From assembly GCA_017504735.1 (NCBI GenBank), contig JAFVQP010000037.1:1-18243 (forward strand): DNA of 18,243 nucleotides, given 5' to 3'. The notes under the pieces are model-generated. The model was not told the DNA's origin and ran no database searches. It worked only from the letters and a program-made list of their open reading frames with translations. The stretch comes from Clostridia bacterium (GTDB lineage: Bacteria > Bacillota_A > Clostridia > Christensenellales > Borkfalkiaceae). Shown here piece by piece: positions 6,970-14,238 of this stretch (positions within the stretch are counted from its first letter, which is position 1; each line of letters begins with the position of its first letter). The translations under genes and the position numbers were made by a program.

Positions 6970-8625
6970 ATGCTTTCGGATATCGAGATTGCGGAGAGCG
7001 CGGAATTGATTGACATCCGCGAGGTGGCGAAAACCTTAAACCTCACGGAAGAGAATTTAGAATTATACGGAAAATATAAGGCGAAAATCACCTTACCCAA
7101 AGATGCGAAGCGAAATGCAAAGCTGATTTTGGTAACGGCAATCAACCCTACCTCGTCGGGGGAAGGGAAGACCACCGTATCCATCGGGCTTGCGGACGGT
7201 TTGTCGAAGCTGGGTAAACGTGCGTGTCTTGCTTTGAGAGAGCCTTCTCTTGGCCCTGTCTTTGGTATCAAAGGCGGCGCGGCAGGCGGCGGTTATTCGC
7301 AAGTGGTGCCCATGTCCGAAATTAATTTACACTTTACGGGTGACTTGCACGCGATTACCGCGGCAAACAACCTCTTGTGCGCTTTGATGGATAACCACAT
7401 TTTCCGTGGAAACGAATTAAAGATTGATACGAATAACATCTACTTCCACCGTTGTATGGACATGAACGAGCGTCAGCTTATCAACGTAACCATCGGTGGT
7501 AAGGGTAGAGGTGTAGAACGCGAAGACCACTTTGACATCACGGCGGCAAGCGAAGTAATGGCGGTGTTGTGTCTTGCGACGGACATTGACGATTTGAAAA
7601 AACGCCTTGGTAATATCATCGTTGGCTTAAACACGGATGGTGAGTACGTACGTGCAAAGGATATCCCCGGTGCGGTTGGTTCGATGGCGGTACTTTTGAA
7701 GGATGCGATGAAACCCAACCTTGTACAAACGTTGGAACATACCCCTGCAATCATTCACGGCGGACCTTTCGCAAACATTGCACACGGCTGTAACAGTGTG
7801 CAGGCGACCTATGCGGCGATGAGCCTTGCGGAATATGCGGTTACGGAAGCAGGTTTTGGCGCGGATTTGGGCGCGGAAAAATTCCTCGACACAAAGTGTC
7901 GGGCGGCGGGTATCGAACCTGACTGTGTGGTAATCGTTGCTACGGTAAAAGCGTTAAAGCTTCACGGCGGCGCGGATAAAACCACTTTATCGGAAGAGAA
8001 TTTGGTTGCCCTTGAAAAGGGTATGCCCAACCTCTTAAAGCACATTGAAAACATTAAAAACGTATATAAAAAGCCCGTTGTTGTGGCAATGAATAGATTT
8101 TTCACGGATACGCAGGCGGAAACCGATTTTGTTATTGAAACGGTGAAAAAAGCAGGCTCGACGGCGGTATTTACCGACGTATTCTTAAAAGGCGGCGAGG
8201 GTGGTAAAGAACTCGCGGCTGAGGTTGTAAAGGCTTGTGAAATTCCTTCGAAAATGGAATTCCCTTACGATTTGAGCGAGGGTGTTTGCGAAAAGATTGA
8301 AAATATCGCAAAGAAAATTTACGGTGCGGACGGTGTAGATTTCTCCGAAGAAGCACTTGCAAAAATTAAGACGATTGAAGAAAAGGGCTGTGGAAACTTG
8401 CCCGTGATCATCGCAAAAACGCAATATTCCTTGTCGGACAATGCCGAACTTCTTGGCAGACCCGAAGGGTTTAGAGTAACGGTGCGTGATATCGTATTGA
8501 AGGGCGGCGCAGGCTTTATCGTGGCGATTGCCGGTAAAATCATGCTGATGCCTGGCTTGGGCGCACATCCTGCAGCGGAAAAGATTGACTTGCTCTCCGA
8601 CGGCACCATTGTTGGGTTGTCGTAA
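6970..8625 (+). CDS. fhs: Formate-tetrahydrofolate ligase
   Basis: This enzyme makes 10-formyl-THF from formate, THF and ATP. It is the entry to the folate C1 pool for purine synthesis, and the first folate step of the Wood-Ljungdahl methyl branch in acetogens. At 551 residues it has normal family length (~556). Marks are the phosphate-binding [19 protein letters not shown] (60-78), the following [20 protein letters not shown] and the [18 protein letters not shown] segment. The ATG is preceded by AAAGGAGAG. It has its own promoter with a palindrome at the start site. No folD, metF or other C1 gene is adjacent, so this copy is probably monocistronic and says little about acetogenesis. Downstream lie 555 bases of repeats, with no clear terminator. 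Confidence 0.97.
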   Translation: MLSDIEIAESAELIDIREVAKTLNLTEENLELYGKYKAKITLPKDAKRNAKLILVTAINPTSSGEGKTTVSIGLADGLSKLGKRACLALREPSLGPVFGIKGGAAGGGYSQVVPMSEINLHFTGDLHAITAANNLLCALMDNHIFRGNELKIDTNNIYFHRCMDMNERQLINVTIGGKGRGVEREDHFDITAASEVMAVLCLATDIDDLKKRLGNIIVGLNTDGEYVRAKDIPGAVGSMAVLLKDAMKPNLVQTLEHTPAIIHGGPFANIAHGCNSVQATYAAMSLAEYAVTEAGFGADLGAEKFLDTKCRAAGIEPDCVVIVATVKALKLHGGADKTTLSEENLVALEKGMPNLLKHIENIKNVYKKPVVVAMNRFFTDTQAETDFVIETVKKAGSTAVFTDVFLKGGEGGKELAAEVVKACEIPSKMEFPYDLSEGVCEKIENIAKKIYGADGVDFSEEALAKIKTIEEKGCGNLPVIIAKTQYSLSDNAELLGRPEGFRVTVRDIVLKGGAGFIVAIAGKIMLMPGLGAHPAAEKIDLLSDGTIVGLS

Positions 8626-8658
8626 AACAACATATTTACTTCGCATTTCGGTGTCTAA

Positions 8659-8782
8659 GTAAACGCATATACACATCACATTTCATCGTCGTGCTTGCGT
8701 TTTGTTTTGGTCATGTACGCTTATGTACACTCCCTGCAACAAAGCCGCGCACTCCTTGAACTGCTCGCATCTATGCATTTAC
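8659..8782 (+). repeat. Family B element, copy 1, with terminal inverted repeats
   Basis: A 124-base unit is bounded by GTAAACGCAT (8659-8668) and ATGCATTTAC (8773-8782), inverted repeats with one mismatch. Inside are the hairpin TGTAC-GCTTAT-GTACA and the shared CTCCC and CTGCTCGCATCTATGC blocks, also found at 16918 and 17057. GGTGTCTAA occurs directly before it (8650-8658) and again at 8788-8796, five bases past the right end, like an imperfect target duplication. No protein is encoded. Confidence 0.7.
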
Positions 8783-8837
8783 GATAGGGTGTCTAATTTT
8801 GGGGGCGTGTGATGCAATCTAAAGAAAAGAAAGAAAA

Positions 8838-8914
8838 CACACTTTACAAGGTCAAGCGGAACGCTTGCGCTCCCTCGCTTCGCCTTGAACTGCTCGCAAC
8901 TACGCCGTTTTACC
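8838..8914 (+). repeat. Family B element, degenerate copy 2
   Basis: The order is the same as in copy 1: a hairpin (CAAGCG-GAA-CGCTTG, 8853-8867), a CTCCC block (8870-8874), then CCTTGAACTGCTCGCA (8883-8898), identical to 8754-8769, and a final CTACGCCGTTTTAC. The left inverted repeat is not recognisable. A further stem, CCGTTT/AAACGG (8905-8926), follows. Confidence 0.5.
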
Positions 8915-8941
8915 CTTATGAAACGGGTGCGCGTTATTACG

Positions 8942-9156
8942 GTGAAGTTGTGGCAAGCCACAGTGAAGTTACGCCGTTGGCGTAGTGAAGTTGACTACGT
9001 CAGTGAAGTTTTTACTTTGTAAAAGTTATGGCTAATATAAATAACAGCCACAACTTGCCGATAGGCAAACTTCACTTCGCGGAACGCAAAACTTCACTTG
9101 GAACAAACTTCACTTTCACGAAGTGAAAACTTCACTTATGAAATAAAATTTATCAT
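8942..9156 (+). repeat. Family A fishbone array of nonamer boxes and hairpin spacers
   Basis: Left-hand boxes (A)GTGAAGTT lie at 8942, 8962, 8984 and 9002. Right-hand boxes AACTTCACTT lie at 9068, 9090, 9106 and 9128, and are exact reverse complements. A central imperfect stem, AAGTTATGGC (9023-9032) with GCCACAACTT (9047-9056), closes on an AT-rich loop. Every spacer is itself a small hairpin: GTGGC-AA-GCCAC, ACGCC-GTT-GGCGT, GAC-TAC-GTC, TTTAC-TTT-GTAAA, TTGCC-GATA-GGCAA, GCG-GAA-CGC, TTG-GAA-CAA, and TTTCAC-GAA-GTGAAA. If the boxes pair inside-out, the whole becomes one spine with a side hairpin on each side at every joint. No protein is encoded. It ends 25 bases before glnS. Confidence 0.88.
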
Positions 9157-9159
9157 AAT
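9131..9159 (+). promoter_or_regulatory. Possible glnS promoter with its -35 inside the last family A box
   Basis: TTCACT (9131-9136), 17 bases, CATAAT (9154-9159) is a moderate SigA-like promoter. Its -35 lies within the final AACTTCACTT box. It would give a leader of ~15 bases. No better candidate is visible between fhs and glnS. Confidence 0.4.
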
Positions 9160-9180
9160 ATAGTAGCTAAGAGAGAACTT

Positions 9181-10815
9181 ATGAAAACGATTGAAGCAAC
9201 AAATTTTATTGAACAAATTATCAATGATGATATCGAAAATGGTAAGATTAACGCGGTGCAAACCCGTTTCCCTCCTGAACCCAACGGATATCTTCATATC
9301 GGGCATATCAAGAGTATGCTTGTAAACTTTGGTACTGCAAAGAAATACGAGGGTAAATGCAACCTTTTCTTCGACGATACCAACCCTTCCAAGGAAAAAA
9401 CGGAATTCGTTGACGCTATCCGTAAGGATATTTCTTGGGTAGGTTACGATTGGGCAAAGGAAGTGTACGCCTCCGATTTCTTCGATGTTATTTATGAATA
9501 CGCAGAAAAATTGATCATGGACGGAAAAGCGTTCGTATGCGACCTTTCTCCTGAAGAAATTAGTGCGCATCGCGGCAGCCTTACCGAAGCGGGTAAGGAA
9601 AGCCCTTACAGAAACCGCAGTGTGGAAGAAAACCTGCAACTTTTCCGTGAAATGAAGGCAGGGAAATATCCCGACGGCAGCAAGTGTTTGCGTGCAAAAA
9701 TCGATATGGCGTCGCCCAACATGAATATGCGCGACCCCGTTATCTATCGTATTTTGCGTTGTACGCATCACCGTACGGGCGACACCTGGTGTATTTATCC
9801 TATGTACGATTATGCGCACCCGATTTGCGACTACTTGCAGGGGGTTACGCATTCCCTTTGCACCCTCGAATTTGAGGACCACAGACCTTTGTACGATTGG
9901 GTAGGGATCAACCTCGGCTTTGAGCCGAAGCCCCGTCAAATCGAATTTGCCCGTCTTGCGGTAACCAACACGGTAATGTCCAAGCGTTACCTTAAGAAGT
10001 TGGTGGAAGAAGGGTACGTACATGGTTGGGACGATCCTCGTATGCCTACGGTGGCAGGTCTTAGAAACCGTGGTGTACCCCCGGAAGCATTGCTTGACTT
10101 CTGCACGAAAATCGGTATTGTAAAGGCAAATTCCGAATGTCAGCTTTCCTACCTGGAAGCTTGCATCCGTGATAACCTCAACGAAAATGCAGAACGTGCG
10201 ATGGCTGTGTTGGAGCCTTTGAAGGTGACCATCACGAATTACGAAGGTGAGGAAATGCTCGATGCGGCAATTCACCCCTTAAAACCTGAACTTGGTACGC
10301 GTCAAGTTGCGTTCTCGAACGTGGTATATATTGACAAAGCGGACTTTGCAATGGTACCCCCTCCCAAATATCAACGCTTGAAACCCGATGGGTACGTGCG
10401 TTTGAAGGGTGCGTATATCATTCACTGCGACGAAGTTGTACAAGATGAAAATGGGGAAGTGGTAGAACTCAAGTGTTCGTACGTTCCCGAAAGTAGATCT
10501 TCCAACGATACCAGCGGTTTGAAGGTGCGCGGTACCATTCAATGGGTAGATGGCAAGACGGGTGTGGATGCAGAAATCCGCAAATACGGCGTATTGCTTA
10601 AGGATGCGGAATATGCAGGGCAGGACTTTGGCGAACGTATGAACTTGGACAGCGAACATATCTTCCAAGGTAAAGCGGAACCTTATCTTGCGGAAAGCGA
10701 AGACGGTAAGCAATTCCAGTTGATGCGCATCGGCTACTACAAGAAGTGTGTGGATGCAAACGGAAAGCTTGTCTTGTCGGAAATTGTGTCTTTGAAGGAT
10801 AATTTTAACAAGTAA
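9181..10815 (+). CDS. glnS: Glutaminyl-tRNA synthetase
   Basis: This class I aminoacyl-tRNA synthetase of 544 residues attaches glutamine to tRNA-Gln. The ATP site is PPEPNGYLHIGH (31-42, HIGH signature) and TVMSKR (264-269, KMSKS equivalent), followed by GWDDPRMPTVAGLRNRG, which is characteristic of GlnRS. The C-terminal beta-barrel anticodon-binding region is present and the length is standard (~550). Many Bacillota make Gln-tRNA indirectly through GatCAB and lack glnS, so this gene may reflect an old transfer; nothing in its composition marks it as recent. The start is preceded by AAGAGAG, a weak ribosome binding site eight or so bases away. The 5' side is occupied by the family A array. 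Confidence 0.97.
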   Translation: MKTIEATNFIEQIINDDIENGKINAVQTRFPPEPNGYLHIGHIKSMLVNFGTAKKYEGKCNLFFDDTNPSKEKTEFVDAIRKDISWVGYDWAKEVYASDFFDVIYEYAEKLIMDGKAFVCDLSPEEISAHRGSLTEAGKESPYRNRSVEENLQLFREMKAGKYPDGSKCLRAKIDMASPNMNMRDPVIYRILRCTHHRTGDTWCIYPMYDYAHPICDYLQGVTHSLCTLEFEDHRPLYDWVGINLGFEPKPRQIEFARLAVTNTVMSKRYLKKLVEEGYVHGWDDPRMPTVAGLRNRGVPPEALLDFCTKIGIVKANSECQLSYLEACIRDNLNENAERAMAVLEPLKVTITNYEGEEMLDAAIHPLKPELGTRQVAFSNVVYIDKADFAMVPPPKYQRLKPDGYVRLKGAYIIHCDEVVQDENGEVVELKCSYVPESRSSNDTSGLKVRGTIQWVDGKTGVDAEIRKYGVLLKDAEYAGQDFGERMNLDSEHIFQGKAEPYLAESEDGKQFQLMRIGYYKKCVDANGKLVLSEIVSLKDNFNK

Positions 10816-10836
10816 AACTTGTGCGTGTGCGTATTT

Positions 10837-10842
10837 TATAAT
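10837..10842 (+). promoter_or_regulatory. Possible -10 box upstream of the polytopic membrane protein gene
   Basis: TATAAT occurs 32 bases before the ATG at 10875, but I see no convincing -35. Read-through from glnS (59 bases upstream, no strong terminator) is equally possible. Confidence 0.3.
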
Positions 10843-10874
10843 ATGTATATGCGTGATGATAGAAGGAGAGAAAG

Positions 10875-12059
10875 ATGATTTCTTTACATTCGATTATGGC
10901 TACGGGAATTGCGGAAAAACTGCCGATGATGATTGGAATCGCGGCAGGGGTTTTGATTGTCGTGGCGTTTATCGTGGGCTTTGTGAAAGGCTTTCGTAAG
11001 GTTGGTTGGGACGGCTTAATTTGGGTGACGGCGGCGGCGTTGTTTTCCTTCGTTGGTTTCTTGATTGAGCCAGCGGGTAGTCCTTCGAAAAAATTCGGGA
11101 TTATTCTTGGATTTGCGGTAGGATATATCGTGGTTGCGTTGATTGTGTATGGGCTTTTGGCGCATTTCCTCCGTCCAAGAATCAGATGGGTGAAGGACAA
11201 CACAAACGGTGATACCTCGCTTGCGGAATATGGCCTTGAGTTTGAACCTGAATATCTTGATTACGATGGGGAAAACGATCCTAGACCCTATGGGAAACGC
11301 TTGTATAAAACAGGGTTTAATCCGCCTAAGTTGTTGGGTAGATTGCTTGGCGGCTTGGCGTGCGCTGTGACGGTTGGGATGCTGATTTGGTCGGTGATTT
11401 CCATCTTCCTTTTGGGTATCAATGCCACCAGCTTGTCTAAAATGAATATCGGCACGATATTACGCAATGAAACGGTTGCAAAATTGTTAGAGTTTGCACA
11501 GAAAGTGCTGTTAGACTGGTTGTGTATCGGCCTGATTTTCATCGTGGCGAAAAAAGGCTTTAGCAAAGGTCTTTTGAATAGCTTAAGAGGAATCATTGTA
11601 TCGCTTGGTTCGGTGGCGCTTGTTGGGTTGTGTTTCTATCTTCCCTTCTCGCCTTTTGCGACTAAGGAAACGGGACTCTTCTACTTCTTGCATAATTTCT
11701 CGGATAGATGCGCAAGGGCGATGAGTAGCTTGCCTTTTGCTAATATCCTTGGTAAAGTATTGGCGGGGATTTGTCTTTCCGTTGGCGCAGGGGTACTTAT
11801 GTTCCTGTTGAATCTTTTATTGAAAAAGTGTTGCAAGTTGGTTAGCGCAAATGCGCCTACCCGTATGGTTGACCAAATCCTTTCCTGTGTGTTGTATATG
11901 GCAATCGGCGTTGTAATTTGCCTTGGTGTTTGGTTTGTATTGGCGCTTTTGGAAAACTTTGGCCTGTTTAATATCAGCGAAGTGTTACATGAAAAGGCAT
12001 ATCTTTCCAACGGATTGTTTGACCTTGCCAAAGGTATTGTTAGAAAACTTGTCGGCTAA
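10875..12059 (+). CDS. Polytopic membrane protein with CvpA-like segments, unknown function
   Basis: The protein has 394 residues and about eight hydrophobic segments: near 18-40, 46-66, 72-97, 155-180, 212-230, 240-262, 290-315 and 335-360. A charged stretch at about 98-150 is rich in Asp/Glu/Tyr. Two places, VGFVKGFRKVGWDGL (about 34-48) and KKGFSKGLLNSLRGI (about 229-243), resemble the Gly-Phe-x-x-Gly turn that opens CvpA-family proteins, so it may be two diverged CvpA-like halves. That is a visual guess, not a family assignment. AAGGAGAG precedes the ATG. A family C hairpin follows 30 bases after the stop, then a membrane-anchored protein gene with no room for its own promoter, so the two are probably co-transcribed. 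Confidence 0.78.
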   Translation: MISLHSIMATGIAEKLPMMIGIAAGVLIVVAFIVGFVKGFRKVGWDGLIWVTAAALFSFVGFLIEPAGSPSKKFGIILGFAVGYIVVALIVYGLLAHFLRPRIRWVKDNTNGDTSLAEYGLEFEPEYLDYDGENDPRPYGKRLYKTGFNPPKLLGRLLGGLACAVTVGMLIWSVISIFLLGINATSLSKMNIGTILRNETVAKLLEFAQKVLLDWLCIGLIFIVAKKGFSKGLLNSLRGIIVSLGSVALVGLCFYLPFSPFATKETGLFYFLHNFSDRCARAMSSLPFANILGKVLAGICLSVGAGVLMFLLNLLLKKCCKLVSANAPTRMVDQILSCVLYMAIGVVICLGVWFVLALLENFGLFNISEVLHEKAYLSNGLFDLAKGIVRKLVG

Positions 12060-12089
12060 ACTTTAAACTGTAGAATTTGCAAAAGGGTG

Positions 12090-12131
12090 GGGGTAGGTAT
12101 GCGATGACCGCATGCCTACCCCTAAATTTTT
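12090..12131 (+). terminator. Family C full palindrome, hairpin with T-run between two plus-strand genes
   Basis: GGGGTAGGTATGCG (12090-12103) pairs with CGCATGCCTACCCC (12109-12122) across an ATGAC loop, 14 bp with one G-U pair on the plus strand. TAAATTTTT follows. It looks like an intrinsic terminator. The next gene's ribosome binding site starts only ~20 bases later, so it may be a leaky terminator that lowers the second gene, or an mRNA 3'-end stabiliser. Confidence 0.72.
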
Positions 12132-12162
12132 ACCATAAAGAACGATGATAAGGAGAACTATT

Positions 12163-13209
12163 ATGAAAAAGAGAAAAAACAAAGACAAGAAGAAAAAGCT
12201 GTGTTTACCCTTAAGGATTTTGGCGGGTGTACTTGGCGTTGTCGTTGGTTTGCTTGCTTGTATTTTTGTGGGCGAAAAATTTGTCTTTGCGGGTTTCTTC
12301 TTCGGCGGTGCAAAGCAGGAAATGAAAACGCCTGGCACTTGGACGAATTATGTTCAGCAGGGCTTTGATCGTTTGGAAGACGGAAAATTTTTGGCTTCTA
12401 CATACAATAAGGACACAGAGGAAGCGGCTATCTTTGTGATGGACGGCAAGAAGACGAGCTGTGTAGAGCTGAAAAATGAAGACGGCAGTGCTTACCTTAG
12501 CCACGCAGGCGGTATGACGCATTATAAAAACTGGGTGTACGTTGCGACGGATAACCACGTGGATACGGAAGGTGAAGTGTATTGCACGCACGATAATTGC
12601 AACACAAACCTGGATATGTTTGCGCTTTCGGACGTTTTAGACGGCGATGGTAAAGCAACCAAGGTGGACAGTATTATTATCCCCAACCGTTTGGCGTATG
12701 CATCGGTGTACGGCGATACGTTGTACGTGGGGGCATTCCACCGCGAAGGCAGTAAATACATCACACCTGAAAGCCATCACCTTACCACCCCTGCAGGGGA
12801 TCAAAATACCGCGCTTATGATGGTATATACCATGGATGAAAATACGGGTAAACCCATACATGGTATCCCTGAATACTGTTATTCCACCCTTTCCAACGTG
12901 CAGGGTATGTGCATGACGGGGGATGGTGATATCGTGCTTTCTACGTCGTGGGGATTGACGGCTTCTCACCTTTATCAATATGATATAAAGAAGGCGGCGC
13001 AGGGCGTTGTGACGGTAGAGGGTGCAAGTGTACCTGTATATTATTTAGACAGCGCGTGTTTGGTAGAAGACGTAAAAGCGCCCCCGATGGCGGAAGAAAT
13101 GGTTTGGTTGGATGGCAGAGTGTATATTTTGACGGAATCCGCGTCGATGAAATATCTTTTCGGTAAATTGATGAGCGGTCACCACGTTTACAGCTATCCG
13201 ATGGAGTAA
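12163..13209 (+). CDS. Membrane-anchored extracytoplasmic protein, probable beta-propeller-like, unknown function
   Basis: The 348-residue protein starts with a very basic stretch (KKRKNKDKKKK), followed by one hydrophobic helix at about 15-38. The rest should therefore face outside the cell. The long C-terminal part has repeated short beta-type blocks such as KNWVYVATDN, YGDTLYVGAF, VQGMCMTGDGDIVLSTSWG and EEMVWLDGRVYILTES. These look like blades of a propeller; I see no catalytic signature. There are several Cys residues in the outer part. ATG 12163 is chosen because AAGGAG lies seven bases upstream; an earlier in-frame ATG at 12145 has none. It follows the polytopic membrane protein gene and the family C hairpin, and ends at another family C hairpin. 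Confidence 0.75.
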   Translation: MKKRKNKDKKKKLCLPLRILAGVLGVVVGLLACIFVGEKFVFAGFFFGGAKQEMKTPGTWTNYVQQGFDRLEDGKFLASTYNKDTEEAAIFVMDGKKTSCVELKNEDGSAYLSHAGGMTHYKNWVYVATDNHVDTEGEVYCTHDNCNTNLDMFALSDVLDGDGKATKVDSIIIPNRLAYASVYGDTLYVGAFHREGSKYITPESHHLTTPAGDQNTALMMVYTMDENTGKPIHGIPEYCYSTLSNVQGMCMTGDGDIVLSTSWGLTASHLYQYDIKKAAQGVVTVEGASVPVYYLDSACLVEDVKAPPMAEEMVWLDGRVYILTESASMKYLFGKLMSGHHVYSYPME

Positions 13210-13226
13210 TTTAAAATAGAATTATT

Positions 13227-13279
13227 GTAAAAGGAAAGAGGCAGGTGTGCGTTGAACGCACACCTGCCTCTAATTTTAC
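13227..13279 (+). terminator. Family C full palindrome after the anchored protein gene
   Basis: GAGGCAGGTGTGCG (13238-13251) and CGCACACCTGCCTC (13257-13270) form a perfect 14-bp stem with a TTGAA loop. Outer GTAAAA (13227-13232) and TTTTAC (13274-13279) can extend it. TAATTTTACCATAAA after the stem matches the sequence after the copy at 12090, so similarity extends beyond the hairpin. It probably terminates the upstream plus-strand gene. Confidence 0.78.
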
Positions 13280-13281
13280 CA

Positions 13282-13311
13282 TAAAAAAGCAGGGTGTGAA
13301 ACCCTGCTTTT
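13282..13311 (-). terminator. Intrinsic terminator of purC
   Basis: AAAAGCAGGGT (13285-13295) and ACCCTGCTTTT (13301-13311) form an 11-bp stem. On the minus strand it is followed by a run of T ending TTTTTTATGG. It lies 17 bases past the purC stop. Confidence 0.85.
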
Positions 13312-13327
13312 AAACATTGTTTTTACA

Positions 13328-14011
13328 TTATCTTTCGTTGATGAATTTGGTAAGTTCAACGGGATCAACGATTTTGCCATCCTTGTAAACACGCATGTTG
13401 CCGGAAGCGATTTCGTCGATGAGGATAACTTCACCATTGTTGTAACCAAATTCAAATTTAATATCCCAAAGGTCAAGGCCGAGGGTTTTTAAATCGTCTG
13501 CAACCACTTTGGTGATGGCAAGCGTTTGTTTTTTCATGCTGTCGAACATTTCCATGCTCATAACGCCAAGCGCCGCAAGACCTTCTGCGGTAACAAGGGG
13601 ATCGCCCTTTTCATCGTTTTTGAAGGTGCATTCTACGTAACCGCCTGCAAGAGGGGTGCCGTTTTCAATGTATTCGCCGTATCTTCTGATGAAGCTGCCC
13701 GTTGCAACCAAACGGCAAATAACTTCCAAACCGTGACCGAATACGGTTGCGGGAAGAACTTCCATAGTAGCGTTTTCGATATCTGCGGAAACGTAGTGGG
13801 TTTTGATGCCAGCTTTTTTCAAAAGCTCGAAGTAGTAAACGGAAGATTTCAGGTTCGCCTTGCCGATGCCTTCGATGGTAAGCCCAACGGTGTTTTCACC
13901 GGGGTCGAACACGCCGTCTTTACCGGTGCAATCGTCTTTGAATTTCAAAAGCACGTTGCCGTTTTCGAGTTTGTAAACGTCTTTGGTTTTGCCAGTGTAA
14001 AGTTTTTCCAT
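13328..14011 (-). CDS. purC: Phosphoribosylaminoimidazole-succinocarboxamide (SAICAR) synthase
   Basis: This enzyme joins aspartate to CAIR with ATP, giving SAICAR in de novo purine synthesis. The protein has 227 residues, slightly short of the usual ~235-240. Family marks are YTGKTKDVY (5-13), LLKFKDD (21-27), [17 protein letters not shown] (96-112), [11 protein letters not shown] (131-141) and the late [17 protein letters not shown]. Several positions differ from textbook sequences (for example LVATGS where NIAAGS is common), but the ATP and substrate motifs are recognisable. ATG 14011 is preceded by AGAGG; an upstream in-frame ATG would add 21 residues unlike the family. No other pur genes are adjacent. 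The promoter shares a 16-base core with fhs, whose product feeds the same pathway. Confidence 0.94.
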   Translation of the reverse strand: MEKLYTGKTKDVYKLENGNVLLKFKDDCTGKDGVFDPGENTVGLTIEGIGKANLKSSVYYFELLKKAGIKTHYVSADIENATMEVLPATVFGHGLEVICRLVATGSFIRRYGEYIENGTPLAGGYVECTFKNDEKGDPLVTAEGLAALGVMSMEMFDSMKKQTLAITKVVADDLKTLGLDLWDIKFEFGYNNGEVILIDEIASGNMRVYKDGKIVDPVELTKFINER

Positions 14012-14078
14012 ATCAAACCTCTTTAATAATAAATTGCGTTTTTTGTTCGGCGTGTAAACAAAACCGATCCACAAATCT

Positions 14079-14108
14079 ATTATAACACATATTTTTGCAT
14101 TTTTTCAA
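14079..14108 (-). promoter_or_regulatory. SigA-type promoter of purC
   Basis: On the minus strand it reads TTGAAA (14108-14103), 18 bases, TATAAT (14084-14079), with an extended TG. The leader is about 60 bases and shows no purine riboswitch core. Upstream, 14110-14200, is very AT-rich and contains TATAGAAAAAA twice. Confidence 0.75.
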
Positions 14109-14200
14109 TAATATGAACGCCATTATAGAAAAAAAGTTAAATTTTTTTTAATTTATCATTTATAGAAAAAATTTTTCAATTTGCATTGTAGAAGGAAGAA

Positions 14201-14231
14201 GGGCAGGTATGCGTTCAACGCATACCTACCC
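14201..14231 (-). terminator. Family C full palindrome at the spoVT 3' end
   Basis: The arms are 14201-14213 (GGGCAGGTATGCG) and 14219-14231 (CGCATACCTACCC), with a TTCAA loop. On the plus strand one pair is a C-A mismatch, but on the minus strand it becomes a G-U pair, so the fold fits the spoVT transcript. It starts seven bases after the spoVT stop. The T tail is poor (TTCTTCCTTCT), so it may stabilise or process the 3' end rather than stop transcription alone. Confidence 0.65.
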
Positions 14232-14238
14232 CTTGGAT

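Noticed and set aside
8942..9156. CRISPR array
   Set aside because: Boxes are only nine bases, spacers are 9-13 bases and self-complementary, and the second half is inverted. No cas genes are present.
9136..10275. 379-codon open frame on the minus strand opposite glnS
   Set aside because: It runs antisense through GlnRS motifs and begins within the repeat region; no family likeness or start signal.
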